Assembly: GCF_003265305.2 (NCBI RefSeq)
Contig: NZ_CP033459.1
Span: 2,356,001-2,420,000, forward strand
Source of the DNA: Pseudoprevotella muciniphila
Lineage (GTDB): Bacteria; Bacteroidota; Bacteroidia; Bacteroidales; Bacteroidaceae
Length of the DNA: 64,000 bases
Direction of reading: 5' to 3'
The translations under genes and the position numbers were made by a program. Position 1 is the stretch's first letter. Each line of letters opens with the position of its first letter. Below are positions 46,248-55,493 of this stretch, one piece after another. Below the pieces are notes generated by a model, which saw nothing but the letters and a program-made list of their open reading frames with translations, was not told where the DNA came from and did no database searches.

Positions 46248-46520
46248 ATGACACGAGAAAGACGTATCAGTTTCCAATACTACACCGCCGCCGCTATGCT
46301 GCTGGTCGGTGTGGCATTAGCCATCGCTGGCTTCATCGTTTCGCCACTCGGCGAAATTTCCGACTCCGTACTCTACTTCACCGCGCAATGCTTCATCTAC
46401 GCAGGAAGTGTGTTCGGAGTTTCAGTTTATGTCTCCGATAAGTTCAAGAACCTCCAGAGCAAGCTCGGCATCAAGGAGAAAGATGAAAGCGAAAACTCCA
46501 ACGAAGAAACAGAACCCTAA
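46248..46520 (+). CDS. Holin-like membrane protein
   Basis: A 90-residue protein with two hydrophobic segments (about 12-31 and 41-60), a short turn and a charged, hydrophilic C-terminal tail (KEKDESENSNEETEP). This is the layout of small phage holins. It is directly followed by an amidase and a spanin-like gene, so it is the likely pore-forming component of a lysis cassette. Confidence 0.6.
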   Translation: MTRERRISFQYYTAAAMLLVGVALAIAGFIVSPLGEISDSVLYFTAQCFIYAGSVFGVSVYVSDKFKNLQSKLGIKEKDESENSNEETEP

Positions 46521-46534
46521 AACAATTATGCCCT

Positions 46535-47119
46535 ATGAAGATACTAATCGACAACGGTCACGGCTACAACACGCCTGGCAAGTGCAGTCCCGATAAGCGA
46601 CTGTTGGAATGGAAATACACCCGTGAGATAGCCACAGAACTCCTTGCCCGACTGAAAGCCGCAGGCTTCGATGCCGAGCGCATCGTCACCGAGGACGTGG
46701 ACATCTCCCTCAAAGAACGCTGCCGCCGCGTCAATGCCATCTGCAAGAGGGTGGGAGCAAGCAACGTGGTACTCGTCTCCATCCACAACAACGCGGCAGG
46801 CAGCGGCGGCAAATGGCGCGATGCCACAGGCTGGTGCGGCTTTGTCTATACCAAAGCCAGCAGCAGGAGCTGTCACCTTGCCCAGCTACTCTACGCAGAA
46901 GCCGAGAAGCGTGGGCTGAAAGGCAACCGCTCCGTGCCTCGTGAACACTATTGGATGAAAAACCTCGCCATAGTACGCGACACGGCTTGCCCTGCCGTCC
47001 TCACCGAAAACCTGTTCCAGGACAACAAGGGCGAAGTGGATTTCCTGCTTTCTCCCCAAGGACGCGAAGCCATCGTCTCGCTACACTTCGACGCACTCAT
47101 AAAATATGTTTCCGAATGA
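46535..47119 (+). CDS. Phage-type N-acetylmuramoyl-L-alanine amidase
   Basis: A 194-residue amidase_3-family zinc enzyme that cleaves the peptide from the glycan in peptidoglycan. Zinc ligands are visible in IDNGHGYNT (H9), LLEWKYT (E25) and VSIHNNA (H), and the catalytic Glu in AVLTENLFQDN. There is no signal peptide, so it needs the holin, as expected for an endolysin. It overlaps the next gene by 4 bases (ATGA). Confidence 0.85.
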   Translation: MKILIDNGHGYNTPGKCSPDKRLLEWKYTREIATELLARLKAAGFDAERIVTEDVDISLKERCRRVNAICKRVGASNVVLVSIHNNAAGSGGKWRDATGWCGFVYTKASSRSCHLAQLLYAEAEKRGLKGNRSVPREHYWMKNLAIVRDTACPAVLTENLFQDNKGEVDFLLSPQGREAIVSLHFDALIKYVSE

Positions 47120-47571
47120 AGAAACTCCTACCATTACTCATCGCCATATTCTCCCTCGCAGGTTGCAAGCCCGACGAGATAATCATCACGCAGACCGAAG
47201 TGCAGCGCGTCACGGACACCCTGCATCAATACTCCGTCCTGCGCGACAGCATCTATTTCCGCGACAGCATCTTCCTCTACCGGGAAACGATGCCGTCAGT
47301 ATTACCCGAAGGACGCGACACGGTAAGGGAAACGAAGTTCGTGTATCGCTACCTCTACAAAGAGCAGAAAGGCAAGGACAGTGTCCGTGTGATAAACCGC
47401 ACGGACACCATCCGTATTACAGAACCTGACCTCAAAGCCCTCGAAGCTGCCGAATCGGAAGCCAAGGCAGAAAAAGCCACCGCCGCTAAATGGCGGATTT
47501 ACTTTTTCCTGCTCATCGTCGCAGTCATTGGCTTCGTCATTTATTTCATCTACCGCAAAATCAAGCCTTGA
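47116..47571 (+). CDS. Putative unimolecular spanin (lipoprotein with C-terminal membrane anchor)
   Basis: A 151-residue protein with lipobox cysteine C17 (FSLAGC), a periplasmic middle of about 105 residues with beta-rich and coiled-coil stretches (e.g. LKALEAAESEAKAEKAT), and a C-terminal transmembrane segment at about 126-146 (IYFFLLIVAVIGFVIYFIY) with a basic end. An outer-membrane lipid anchor plus an inner-membrane helix in one chain is the architecture of u-spanins such as T1 gp11, which fuse the two membranes at lysis. Its place after holin and amidase supports this. The upstream in-frame start at 46951 overlaps the amidase and was rejected. Confidence 0.55.
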   Translation: MKKLLPLLIAIFSLAGCKPDEIIITQTEVQRVTDTLHQYSVLRDSIYFRDSIFLYRETMPSVLPEGRDTVRETKFVYRYLYKEQKGKDSVRVINRTDTIRITEPDLKALEAAESEAKAEKATAAKWRIYFFLLIVAVIGFVIYFIYRKIKP

Positions 47572-47572
47572 T

Positions 47573-48601
47573 ATGCCACAATTCGACGAACGCCTGCCTG
47601 GTATGGCATTTCCCACACACCTCGATGAAATACTCATCCACTGCGACGATACAGACCCACTGACTTTCGCCGTCAAGATTGACGGCACGACAGTATTACA
47701 GACTACGCTCTATCCCGACAGCAACTTAATGGTCACTGTCTCCGACTTGGCAGAGTTTATTTCGGATAATATCCCCAACGGACATATATCCGAAATAGGC
47801 TTCTGGCTGAATGGGCAGTTTGAGGACGGCACGACACTCATCCCCAGCAAGGCAGACATCGATTGCGATGTCGATACCTTCTGTAGGAAAAACTTTCTTT
47901 CTCTGCTCAAAGGAGCAAAGACCACCTACATAGGAGGGGACGAATATCTTTCCTACTACTCTACTACTGCCGTAACACCCATCATATCGTGCCTGTGGGT
48001 AAACCCTGAAACGGGAGAGACACGGCAGGCTGCAGGCATCGTGGCGATGATAACCCACCACGGAGGAAGCCTTTACACCATCCGCTTCGTGCCAGGCAAC
48101 TTCGTCTGCCCAGCAGAAGGCTTCATCCTGCACTCCTTCACGGTCAGCGCAGGAGAGCGAGAACAGGAGTACATCCTGCACACGCCCATCGACTGCGACC
48201 CGTTCTCACTACGCTTTGAAAATAACTTCGGAATGAGTGAGACGTTCCATTTCTTCGGTACGACAGTAAAGGAACTCAAACCCACGCGCAGCACGGCATC
48301 GTTTTCCGGCAAGACCAGGAACTATCGTGTGGAAGCCGTCCCCACTTGGAAGTGCGAGACGGGCATCCTCTCCGAAGCCGTGCAACCTTTGTTCGCAGAC
48401 CTCTGCGCAGCAACTAAAGTCTGGCGCGAGGACAACGCACAGGAAGTAACCATCACCGAGAACGAACACAAGATAAGCAACGACCGATACGAGATACAAC
48501 GTGGCACGCTCACTTTCCGAGAAAGCAAGCGCACCACCTTGCACAAGCCGCTTGAACAGGGTGCGACTTTTGACCAAACTTTTGATAACACTTTCGATTA
48601 A
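47573..48601 (+). CDS. Phage protein of unknown function
   Basis: A 342-residue protein starting MPQFDERLPGMAF one base after the preceding stop. The composition is beta-rich and Thr/Glu-rich with no signal peptide, typical of tail or baseplate parts, but no family is recognised. The end contains EQGATFDQTFDNTFD. It lies directly after the lysis genes, an unusual place for a structural gene. Confidence 0.55.
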   Translation: MPQFDERLPGMAFPTHLDEILIHCDDTDPLTFAVKIDGTTVLQTTLYPDSNLMVTVSDLAEFISDNIPNGHISEIGFWLNGQFEDGTTLIPSKADIDCDVDTFCRKNFLSLLKGAKTTYIGGDEYLSYYSTTAVTPIISCLWVNPETGETRQAAGIVAMITHHGGSLYTIRFVPGNFVCPAEGFILHSFTVSAGEREQEYILHTPIDCDPFSLRFENNFGMSETFHFFGTTVKELKPTRSTASFSGKTRNYRVEAVPTWKCETGILSEAVQPLFADLCAATKVWREDNAQEVTITENEHKISNDRYEIQRGTLTFRESKRTTLHKPLEQGATFDQTFDNTFD

Positions 48602-48610
48602 GCACTACCT

Positions 48611-48844
48611 ATGAAATCCATCCACAAACGCGACGCGCTACGCCTGCTCGAAGACCGGCAGCTGCACACCATCAAAGTCTGGAAACTCTCCACGGGCGAC
48701 ATTCTCACCTACAAGGACTGCATCTGCCACTCGGCAGACCGCAGACGGGGTACGCATAAAATCCGCGTACCCTTGTCGGGAGTGCTCCGTGAGTTCCGCG
48801 ACATCACGCTCTTTGAAATAGACGAGCTTAGTGTGTACCTCTAA
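48611..48844 (+). CDS. Small phage protein
   Basis: A 77-residue basic protein (MKSIHKRDALRLLEDRQ, GDILTYKDCIC) without recognised family. It lies 9 bp after the 47573 gene in the same direction and looks like part of the same transcription unit. Confidence 0.55.
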   Translation: MKSIHKRDALRLLEDRQLHTIKVWKLSTGDILTYKDCICHSADRRRGTHKIRVPLSGVLREFRDITLFEIDELSVYL

Positions 48845-48901
48845 CAATGCAAAAGGCGACAACTCCGAAAGAGCTGCCGCCTGTTAGTATTTGAATCATG
48901 C

Positions 48902-49213
48902 TTATCGCAGAACGGGTACAAGCTGTATGCCCAGCACCATGGCAATGCGTAGGAAACTACTCAGCTGCACATCCGTCTCGCCTTTTTCCACTCGGGCGAT
49001 ATAGGAGCGTTTCACACCCACTGCATCGGCGAGTTGCTGTTGCGTCAGTCCTAACTGTTTGCGGCGGTCGCGGAGCAACTCGCGATAATACCAGGCTGTG
49101 CTCTGCTGGTTAAATTCCTTGCGACTTATCGTTCCCTCTTTGCCATATTTATTGTCAAAAAGTTCCCTTGCAGTCCGTAAGCCGTTGAGTTTATTTCCAT
49201 CTAATTGAGCCAT
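48902..49213 (-). CDS. XRE-family HTH regulator (antitoxin-like)
   Basis: A 103-residue protein with a Cro/C1-type helix-turn-helix at about 47-100 (RRKQLGLTQQQLADAVGVKR, then YIARVEKGE). The N-terminal 40 residues are not part of the HTH and resemble the extension of HigA-like antitoxins. A HigB-type toxin gene is not present next to it. It is downstream of, and codirectional with, the Schlafen gene (19 bp apart), so the two form an operon opposite to the phage genes. Confidence 0.75.
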   Translation of the reverse strand: MAQLDGNKLNGLRTARELFDNKYGKEGTISRKEFNQQSTAWYYRELLRDRRKQLGLTQQQLADAVGVKRSYIARVEKGETDVQLSSFLRIAMVLGIQLVPVLR

Positions 49214-49232
49214 CGTCCAATATTTTCCATAC

Positions 49233-50660
49233 TTAGTTGTTTCCTACTTCCCAATGGCCGCTATAGCCACTACCAACATATTTAATATGAGGCAACTTTG
49301 CTATATGACGTTTGATGGTTTTGGGATTTAGCCCACATGCTTTCGCTAATTCTTCAGTAGAGATTTTAGGATTCTTCTTTATTTGATTTTCAATCCATAT
49401 ATCTAAATCTCCTTGAGAGACATCTTGAGGGACATCTTGAGGGACACTTAGTGTATTCTCCTTTGTGTCATTGACCGTTGAGAACACATTTACAACAAAA
49501 ACCGTCAGTTTGGAAACATCAAATTCCGCCTCTTTGTTATTGTTTTCTCGCAACATTTCTTGTACACGCCTTATACCTTGATTGAACATGTTGACGTACT
49601 TCATTTCTTTCATGGCTTCGGCAACGATAGGGTTGCGATAATCATTGACAGTAGGAAAATTTTCGGGACGTGCTTCACCATAAAGTCCTCCAGCATTCAT
49701 GATTTCTATATGGTCGTCAAACTGGTACAACCGCACAGGCATGTTCGACTGATAGTCTCGGTGCATACAAGCGTTCATCAGTAGCTCACGCAACGCATTG
49801 TTCGGATAGTTGATAACTGTCCTCTCTCGGAACAGACTTGCCGAAACTGGACGTTGAGTGATGATAGCGTTGCTTACAAACGTTTCCAACTCCGGCAATA
49901 GTGAATATAGCGGTCCTTGAAAACGCTTCTCATTGAGTACATCGCCTCCAATGGCATTGCCCGAAAACCGTACATACTGAATGTAGAAGCCAGGCAGGAA
50001 ATGACGAGGATTCTTGCCGAAAAGGATGATGCCAGCATAAGTGGGGCAATCGTGCGTGGTGTCGTACAAATGGATTGCCGCCAATTGTTCTTTTATATCG
50101 CGCTTGTCGCTTGCCAAAACCTCGGCATCAACAACCATTGGTAGATAATGCTTTTTAATGATGTCAATATTGAGGTTTTCTATTGTTGCCCCAAAACAAG
50201 GCGTGGCATCAAACGTGGCCATAAAAGCAGTTCTGCGCTCCATCAATATCCGCTCCTCCGCTTCGGTCGCAATGTCTCGGCGCGGACCGATGCGGACAAA
50301 AGTCCTGCCGCGATAGCGGACAGGAGGTACTAACGAAGGCGACACTTCTACAACGAGCAAATCACCCTTGTCGTACTCAAAGCTATCTACAGATATAACG
50401 GGCAATGGAAGTATATTACCGTTAGAACGGATGGAAGCTATCTTCTTAAGCAATGCATCGTCAACTCTAAGACCAGAAAAATTCCCATTGTCATCTGCTC
50501 CTATAATGAGATAGCCCTTTTGCTTAGAGTTTGGCAAATCGTTGGAAAATGCACAAATAGCCTCCTGAAATTTGTCCATATCTCCAGTCGAAACAGTACG
50601 TTCCACCCTAAATGTTTCTGTGCTATGTAATAGTGAAATAACTTCAGTTTTGGAAATCAT
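49233..50660 (-). CDS. Schlafen/AlbA_2-domain ATP-binding protein with winged HTH
   Basis: A 475-residue protein read from MISKTEVISLL at 50660. The N-terminal AlbA_2 (Schlafen-like) domain has FRVERTVSTGDMDKFQEAIC and KGYLIIGADDNGNFSGL (about 15-70). The middle has an HATPase_c_4-type region, NYPNNALRELLMNACMHRDY and IMNAGGLYG (about 275-330). The C-terminus is a winged HTH (TEELAKACGLNPKTIKRHI). It is not a phage structural gene but a typical cargo regulator or defence-type gene. It has its own promoter (50700-50731). Confidence 0.82.
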   Translation of the reverse strand: MISKTEVISLLHSTETFRVERTVSTGDMDKFQEAICAFSNDLPNSKQKGYLIIGADDNGNFSGLRVDDALLKKIASIRSNGNILPLPVISVDSFEYDKGDLLVVEVSPSLVPPVRYRGRTFVRIGPRRDIATEAEERILMERRTAFMATFDATPCFGATIENLNIDIIKKHYLPMVVDAEVLASDKRDIKEQLAAIHLYDTTHDCPTYAGIILFGKNPRHFLPGFYIQYVRFSGNAIGGDVLNEKRFQGPLYSLLPELETFVSNAIITQRPVSASLFRERTVINYPNNALRELLMNACMHRDYQSNMPVRLYQFDDHIEIMNAGGLYGEARPENFPTVNDYRNPIVAEAMKEMKYVNMFNQGIRRVQEMLRENNNKEAEFDVSKLTVFVVNVFSTVNDTKENTLSVPQDVPQDVSQGDLDIWIENQIKKNPKISTEELAKACGLNPKTIKRHIAKLPHIKYVGSGYSGHWEVGNN

Positions 50661-50699
50661 AGTCGGTAAGATTGTTTTTTTTGTTGTTATTATGATTTG

Positions 50700-50731
50700 C
50701 AAAAGTAACTAATTCGTTGCACTTCTCCAAA
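50700..50731 (-). promoter_or_regulatory. Promoter of the Schlafen/HTH pair
   Basis: On the minus strand TTTG (50731-50728), a 20-bp spacer and TACTTTTG (50707-50700) lie about 40 bp before the start codon. Confidence 0.7.
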
Positions 50732-50799
50732 TTATTTTTGTCTTTTCTGCCTTGCACTACGAATAGTTCCTTTGCATCGTCAATCTGAAACAAAAGACT

Positions 50800-51930
50800 A
50801 TGACCTATAATCTCTACATCAACGACACCATAGGCTGGCCTATCAGTGCAGCCTATGTCCGTTCGGAGCTTGCCAAATGCAAAGACAAGCCCTGCGACGT
50901 GTATATATCCTCGCTCGGCGGCGACGTGGCCACCGCCCTGCAAATCCGCCAGCTCTTTATCGAGCACGGCGACGTAACCGCCCACCTCCACGGCTTCGTG
51001 GCTTCGGCAGCTACCATAGTGGCCACCGGAGCCAAGCAGGTCAAGATGGGTGAGTTCGCGCTGTTCATGATCCACAAATGCTCCGCGTGGCAAGAACAGT
51101 GGGGACAGATGAACGCCGACGACATCGCCGCCGCCATCGACAAGCTCACTTCTGCCAAAAATGCCCTTGACTCGATAGACCAGGTTATCGGCTCTATCTA
51201 TGCCCAGCGCACGGGCAAGGATATTACGGCACTCGTGGAAATGATGAAAGCGGAAACCTGGCTCTCGGCAGAAGAAGCCATGGAGCAAGGTTTTGTGAAT
51301 GAAATCATCCCTGACGAGCAGCCAGCCTCCCTCACGGACGATATGCGCCAACGCATCGTCGCTTACGGCTACCCCGTACCCGAACTGCAAGGCAAGCAGC
51401 AGCCTAACAGCTGGCAACGCTTTGCCGCACTCATTGAAAACCTTTTCAAGCAGCAGTCTAAGCGTATCGCTGACGACGCACTCGAAAACCTTGAACCCAG
51501 TAACTCAATCCATAATCTTAAAACACATTCAACCATCATGAACAAAGACTACAAATCCATCCTCGCACTGCTGGCTGTTGAAGCCATCGCTGTCAGCGAA
51601 GACGGGAGTGCCACGCTTTCCGCGTTCCAGCTCCAGCAGATTGAAGCCGCCCTTGCCGTAAACGCAGACAAGCTCGCCACGGCAGACAAAGACAATAAAG
51701 ACCTCCAGAAGCAGGTCAAAGACCTTACAAATCAGGTCTCAGACCTCAGTTCCGAGAAATCCAGACTAGAAGACAAGGTAAACGAACTCACTTCACAAGT
51801 TGAAGCCCTGCAAAAGGCAGACGGCGAAGAAACCACTCACATCGAAGGTAATGGCGAAAACAATACCGCCATGACCTATGCCGCTCGCGCACGTGCGGAC
51901 TATGAAAAGATAAAGAGTCTCATCGCCTGA
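50800..51930 (+). CDS. Prophage head maturation protease fused to scaffold
   Basis: A 376-residue protein. The N-terminal 190 residues are a ClpP-fold serine protease: SSLGGDVATALQIR (about 37-50), candidate nucleophile S69 in HGFVASAAT, and H92 in FMIHKCSAW. After a linker, the C-terminal part (about 245-350) is a long coiled coil (KDLQKQVKDLTNQVSDLSS), which suits an internal capsid scaffold cleaved by the protease. The major capsid protein follows 35 bp later. Confidence 0.8.
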   Translation: MTYNLYINDTIGWPISAAYVRSELAKCKDKPCDVYISSLGGDVATALQIRQLFIEHGDVTAHLHGFVASAATIVATGAKQVKMGEFALFMIHKCSAWQEQWGQMNADDIAAAIDKLTSAKNALDSIDQVIGSIYAQRTGKDITALVEMMKAETWLSAEEAMEQGFVNEIIPDEQPASLTDDMRQRIVAYGYPVPELQGKQQPNSWQRFAALIENLFKQQSKRIADDALENLEPSNSIHNLKTHSTIMNKDYKSILALLAVEAIAVSEDGSATLSAFQLQQIEAALAVNADKLATADKDNKDLQKQVKDLTNQVSDLSSEKSRLEDKVNELTSQVEALQKADGEETTHIEGNGENNTAMTYAARARADYEKIKSLIA

Positions 51931-51965
51931 ATCATTTCTTTTTAACCTCTTAATTCCCTACCCAA

Positions 51966-52919
51966 ATGCCAACTATCAACATTACAGACGTGGATTTGCA
52001 GAAATCCGCGCATCAGTACAAAAAAGAGCTGCTGCTCATGCCAATCATTGCAGCCGAAGCAACGCTTCAGCACATGACAGGCCGTCCAGGAGTGGCAGGT
52101 CGCGAGACTGTCGGCCAGCTTTCCGGCAACATCGAAATTGCCCCCTACAACGCCAGCCGTGTTGATAACACGGGCGTGGCTATCACACCGCGCACGCTGG
52201 AGACATTCCTCGGCAGTGTCATCAAGAAGTTCGACCTTAACGAAGCCGCCAAGACGGTTTATGGCTCGTTTATCACTCAGGGCGAAGCCCTCACAAGCCT
52301 TGACCTTGCTCATCAGATACTCAACTATCTGACAGGACAGCTGGGACAGAACTTGAACCTCGCAATCTGGAGCGCACAGCGCAACGCGGCTGGCACGCAC
52401 ACACAAGACCTCTTTGACGGTTTTGACACCATTACCGCTGCTGAAATCACGGCTGGAACGATTGACACTACCGAAGGAAACTACAAGAAGCTCACGGCTG
52501 ACATCGACGAAAACAACGCCCTCGACATCCTCATGGGAATCTACGAAGGTGCGGACGACAACCTCCAGAGTGTACCGACCAAACTCTTTGTTCCTGTTCC
52601 CGTCTATCGTGCCTACAACAAGGCATATCTGAACACCTTCGGCAGCGTGCTCTACAACAAGGAATACAACAAGCATTTCCTAGAAGGCTCAGACAACCTC
52701 TGCGAGATTGTCCCCTTGGTAAGCAAGCGCAACTCGCCGTACATTCACCTCACGCCTAAATCCAATATGATTTACGGCTATGGTGACGGACTCGACGCCG
52801 AAAAGCTAGCTATTGAGAAGCACCACGAGTTTCTCCTGTCCTTCGTGGCTACGATGTTTTTCGGCGTTCAGTTCGAGACCATCAGCAAGGAACGTCTCTT
52901 CGTGGCAGAGTTGCATTAA
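51966..52919 (+). CDS. Putative major capsid protein
   Basis: A 317-residue protein located right after the protease-scaffold. It contains the features of an HK97-type capsid protein: a Gly/Ala-rich N-terminal segment (VAGRETVGQLSGNIEIAPYN), a long helix with DLNEAAKTVYGS, and a domain with LFVPVPVYRAYNKAYLNTFG and the C-terminal HHEFLLSFVATMFFGVQFE strand, as seen in P-domain endings. The HK97 fold is an inference from context and shape. Confidence 0.65.
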   Translation: MPTINITDVDLQKSAHQYKKELLLMPIIAAEATLQHMTGRPGVAGRETVGQLSGNIEIAPYNASRVDNTGVAITPRTLETFLGSVIKKFDLNEAAKTVYGSFITQGEALTSLDLAHQILNYLTGQLGQNLNLAIWSAQRNAAGTHTQDLFDGFDTITAAEITAGTIDTTEGNYKKLTADIDENNALDILMGIYEGADDNLQSVPTKLFVPVPVYRAYNKAYLNTFGSVLYNKEYNKHFLEGSDNLCEIVPLVSKRNSPYIHLTPKSNMIYGYGDGLDAEKLAIEKHHEFLLSFVATMFFGVQFETISKERLFVAELH

Positions 52920-52948
52920 CATTCGTATAACTCTAAACAAATAGCACT

Positions 52949-53563
52949 ATGCCAAACAGATGTACTTATGGAGGCGTGTATGCCTCCCTCATGTTCTGCA
53001 AGGGCAAAACCGTCCTGCCAGGACTCCGAAACCGCCTTTACTTCATCCCCAAAGCGTGGATTGTTTCGTGGCCGACGCTGCGCCCTGTCGCTGGCGATAT
53101 GGTCTCCACTTTTTCCATCTACGACGGTAGCTTCACCCTTGCCGCAGATAAGAAGTGGATGTATATCGACATCATCGACAATAAGGGCAAACTCGAAAGC
53201 GAGAGCCAGGGCGACAAGCCTTCGCGCACGTTCCTCAACAAGTTGAGTGTCGTACACCCGGAGACGGATGAACTCGCCAGCTCGTTCTGCCGTCAGGCGA
53301 ACTCCGATGACTTCGTGTATCTCGTGCAGCGTCGCAACGGCAAGTTCCGTGTCTTGGGCAACCAGATGTTCGAGACGGACACCAAGCCCAAGCAGGACAG
53401 CGGCGAGGGCGTATCGGGTGACTTCGGTACAACCATTGAAATCGAGGTGACGGACGAATGCCCTGCACCTTACTATTTCGGTACGATTGAAACCGTAGAT
53501 GGCGACATCGAGATAGACCCTATAACAGGTGAAATCACTTCCGATGAAACACACGGTCAATAA
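52949..53563 (+). CDS. Phage structural protein (tail-tube/connector-like)
   Basis: A 204-residue protein (MPNRCTYGGVYASLMFCKGK) rich in beta strands with a negatively charged C-terminus (EIEVTDECPAPYYFGTIETV). Its position right after the capsid gene and its size fit a tail-tube or head-tail connector protein. No motif confirms it. Confidence 0.5.
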   Translation: MPNRCTYGGVYASLMFCKGKTVLPGLRNRLYFIPKAWIVSWPTLRPVAGDMVSTFSIYDGSFTLAADKKWMYIDIIDNKGKLESESQGDKPSRTFLNKLSVVHPETDELASSFCRQANSDDFVYLVQRRNGKFRVLGNQMFETDTKPKQDSGEGVSGDFGTTIEIEVTDECPAPYYFGTIETVDGDIEIDPITGEITSDETHGQ

Positions 53564-53573
53564 CAGCAGAAAT

Positions 53574-54176
53574 ATGTTAGACAACAAATTCACCCAAGCC
53601 ATGCAAGCGTGGCTCAACGCGCCCAGCGAGTCCCGTTCCCTGCAAGAGGGAGCGGAACTCCTGCTGCGCTTGAACCGCAACAAGTGGATGCACCAGCAAA
53701 TCCTCCGTACACGGAACTTCTCCAAACTCGAATACGAGTTGAAGAAACACCTGCAAATCCGCCTGGACGGACTGACCTTGCAGGAAGTCGCAGACATGGA
53801 AAAGCGCGTTGTTCCCCAAGCCAAGAAAAGCATTGAGGACAACGTACCCACCATCAGCACCGATGCGGAGAACCCGTCGCCGCAGTTTGCTGGTAAGCGT
53901 GCCGACCATGACACGTTGCCAGACGACATCAGGGATTTGTACGAGAAGAACGGAGAAATCTACTTCAAACTCAAACAGACCTTTGAAACCTTGAAGCAGA
54001 TGCACGACGCACAGCCCTGCGACAGATACGAATACCTCAAAGTGCTATCCGAGCAGGATAAGCAATACCGCGAGAACTGGGCGAAGTACGACAGTTATGA
54101 CCCCAATACCGCCAAGGCTGCAAAGCCCAAGCGCAGCATCAGCAAAAAGAAATCATCCAATGCGCCAACTTCGTGA
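53574..54176 (+). CDS. Phage protein of unknown function
   Basis: A 200-residue mostly helical, charged protein starting at 53574 (MLDNKFTQAMQAWLN). The C-terminal basic segment (KPKRSISKKKSSN) suggests nucleic acid or capsid-inner contact. It overlaps the next gene by 17 bases. Confidence 0.55.
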   Translation: MLDNKFTQAMQAWLNAPSESRSLQEGAELLLRLNRNKWMHQQILRTRNFSKLEYELKKHLQIRLDGLTLQEVADMEKRVVPQAKKSIEDNVPTISTDAENPSPQFAGKRADHDTLPDDIRDLYEKNGEIYFKLKQTFETLKQMHDAQPCDRYEYLKVLSEQDKQYRENWAKYDSYDPNTAKAAKPKRSISKKKSSNAPTS

Positions 54177-54645
54177 GAAGCCTACTATCCTTGACCCGTG
54201 CGTAGCCGAGTGCCAAGTGTTCTTAACGGATGCTTTCCAACTCGGCTACGTTTTAGAGCAAATACTTGCTTTCACGGGTAAGGCGAAGATAACCGCCAGC
54301 ACCTTCGGTAATGGCGAGGAGTTTTTGCGCAAGCTCATCATGCTCAAAAACAAGGGGATGATAACGGAGAGTGTACTTTACTGCGACACCAAAGCCGCAG
54401 AGAAGAACGCCAAAATGCACCCGTTGCTCCGCTCCGCTTACGACCGCATCAATTTCTGCGACAACCACAGCAAGGTGCTTGTCATAGAGGGCGCATATCC
54501 AGTCGTGCTTTTGGCAAGCCAAAACCAGACACGCGGCAACCGCTTGGAAAACTACGTTATCATCCAAAACGAGGACACGGCAGAGTATTGCCTAAAGATT
54601 CTCGCGCAACGTAAAACTGCACAGCTTCACGGATTTAATCATTAG
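54160..54645 (+). CDS. PLD-like phage protein
   Basis: A 161-residue protein. The C-terminal half carries INFCDNHSKVLVIEGAYPVV followed by ASQNQTRGNRLENYVI, the H-x-K-x(n)-N layout of one phospholipase D-type (HKD) half-site. A complete PLD enzyme usually has two HKD motifs; here there is one, so dimerisation would be needed or it is non-catalytic. The start at 54160 is inside the previous gene; an upstream one at 54097 is in the wrong context. Confidence 0.5.
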   Translation: MRQLREKPTILDPCVAECQVFLTDAFQLGYVLEQILAFTGKAKITASTFGNGEEFLRKLIMLKNKGMITESVLYCDTKAAEKNAKMHPLLRSAYDRINFCDNHSKVLVIEGAYPVVLLASQNQTRGNRLENYVIIQNEDTAEYCLKILAQRKTAQLHGFNH

Positions 54646-54656
54646 AAACACACGTC

Positions 54657-55487
54657 ATGAAGAAAATCCGCATAGGTAAAGACATCAATATAAATTGGCA
54701 AATCAAGATAGACGGCCAAAGTCGTGAACTGTCTGCATACAACCTTTCACTCTTCCTGCATCACGATGCTGTAGCTCTACGTATGCCTCTTGACTTTGAA
54801 ACAGACGGCGATACCATCATATCCTCCGTTTTGGGTAAAGACCAAAAACACACAGGTATTTATCGACTGACCTTATGGCTCAACAAAGGCTCGGCAAATC
54901 AAAGTGTACTCGACAGCAGCAATGCCTTTTGTCTTGTTCCACGCACCGAGTTGGAGGGTGGGGAAGATGACGACAACCTTAACACTGAAACACTAAACCT
55001 TACGGGCGATTTAAGTACAGACCCCATTAAGAAAATTGAAGCCATTGAGTCATTGATACCTACGCAAGTATCACCCAACACCATTGACTTGGATTTGAAG
55101 AATAAAGATGGCGAGGTCGTTCTCAAATTGCCATTTGCTACAGCAAGAGCATCGGGTGTAGTGAATCCTACTATTTATGACAGGTTGATAAATAGTCTGC
55201 CTGGCAGGAATTTAGGAACATTCGCCACTTTTGAAGAACTCGACCAAGCCGTTTTAAGATACACCGATTACAAATATGGCGTATTTGTAACCTATGGTAT
55301 GGTCAATGACTATAGCGGTAGTTTATGTTGTCTAAATCTGCCCGCAGGTGAAGACCTTGTAGTACAATACTTCTTTCGTGTACAAAATGGTAAGCGCACC
55401 CTCTTTAGCCGCATTGCATACTGCGACCCTGCAACCGGCAACTACCGCACACGCGGAAAACAAGACATACAAAATGCAAACATATAG
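54657..55487 (+). CDS. Phage protein (tail/fibre-like)
   Basis: A 276-residue protein. The first ~95 residues form a compact beta-sandwich-like module (IKIDGQSRELSAYNLSLFLH and GIYRLTLWLNKGSANQSVLD), followed by acidic linker and a C-terminal beta-rich domain (YGVFVTYGMVNDYSG). This resembles the N-terminal modules of Bacteroidales phage baseplate or fibre proteins, but the family is not certain. Confidence 0.5.
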   Translation: MKKIRIGKDININWQIKIDGQSRELSAYNLSLFLHHDAVALRMPLDFETDGDTIISSVLGKDQKHTGIYRLTLWLNKGSANQSVLDSSNAFCLVPRTELEGGEDDDNLNTETLNLTGDLSTDPIKKIEAIESLIPTQVSPNTIDLDLKNKDGEVVLKLPFATARASGVVNPTIYDRLINSLPGRNLGTFATFEELDQAVLRYTDYKYGVFVTYGMVNDYSGSLCCLNLPAGEDLVVQYFFRVQNGKRTLFSRIAYCDPATGNYRTRGKQDIQNANI

Positions 55488-55493
55488 TTCACA

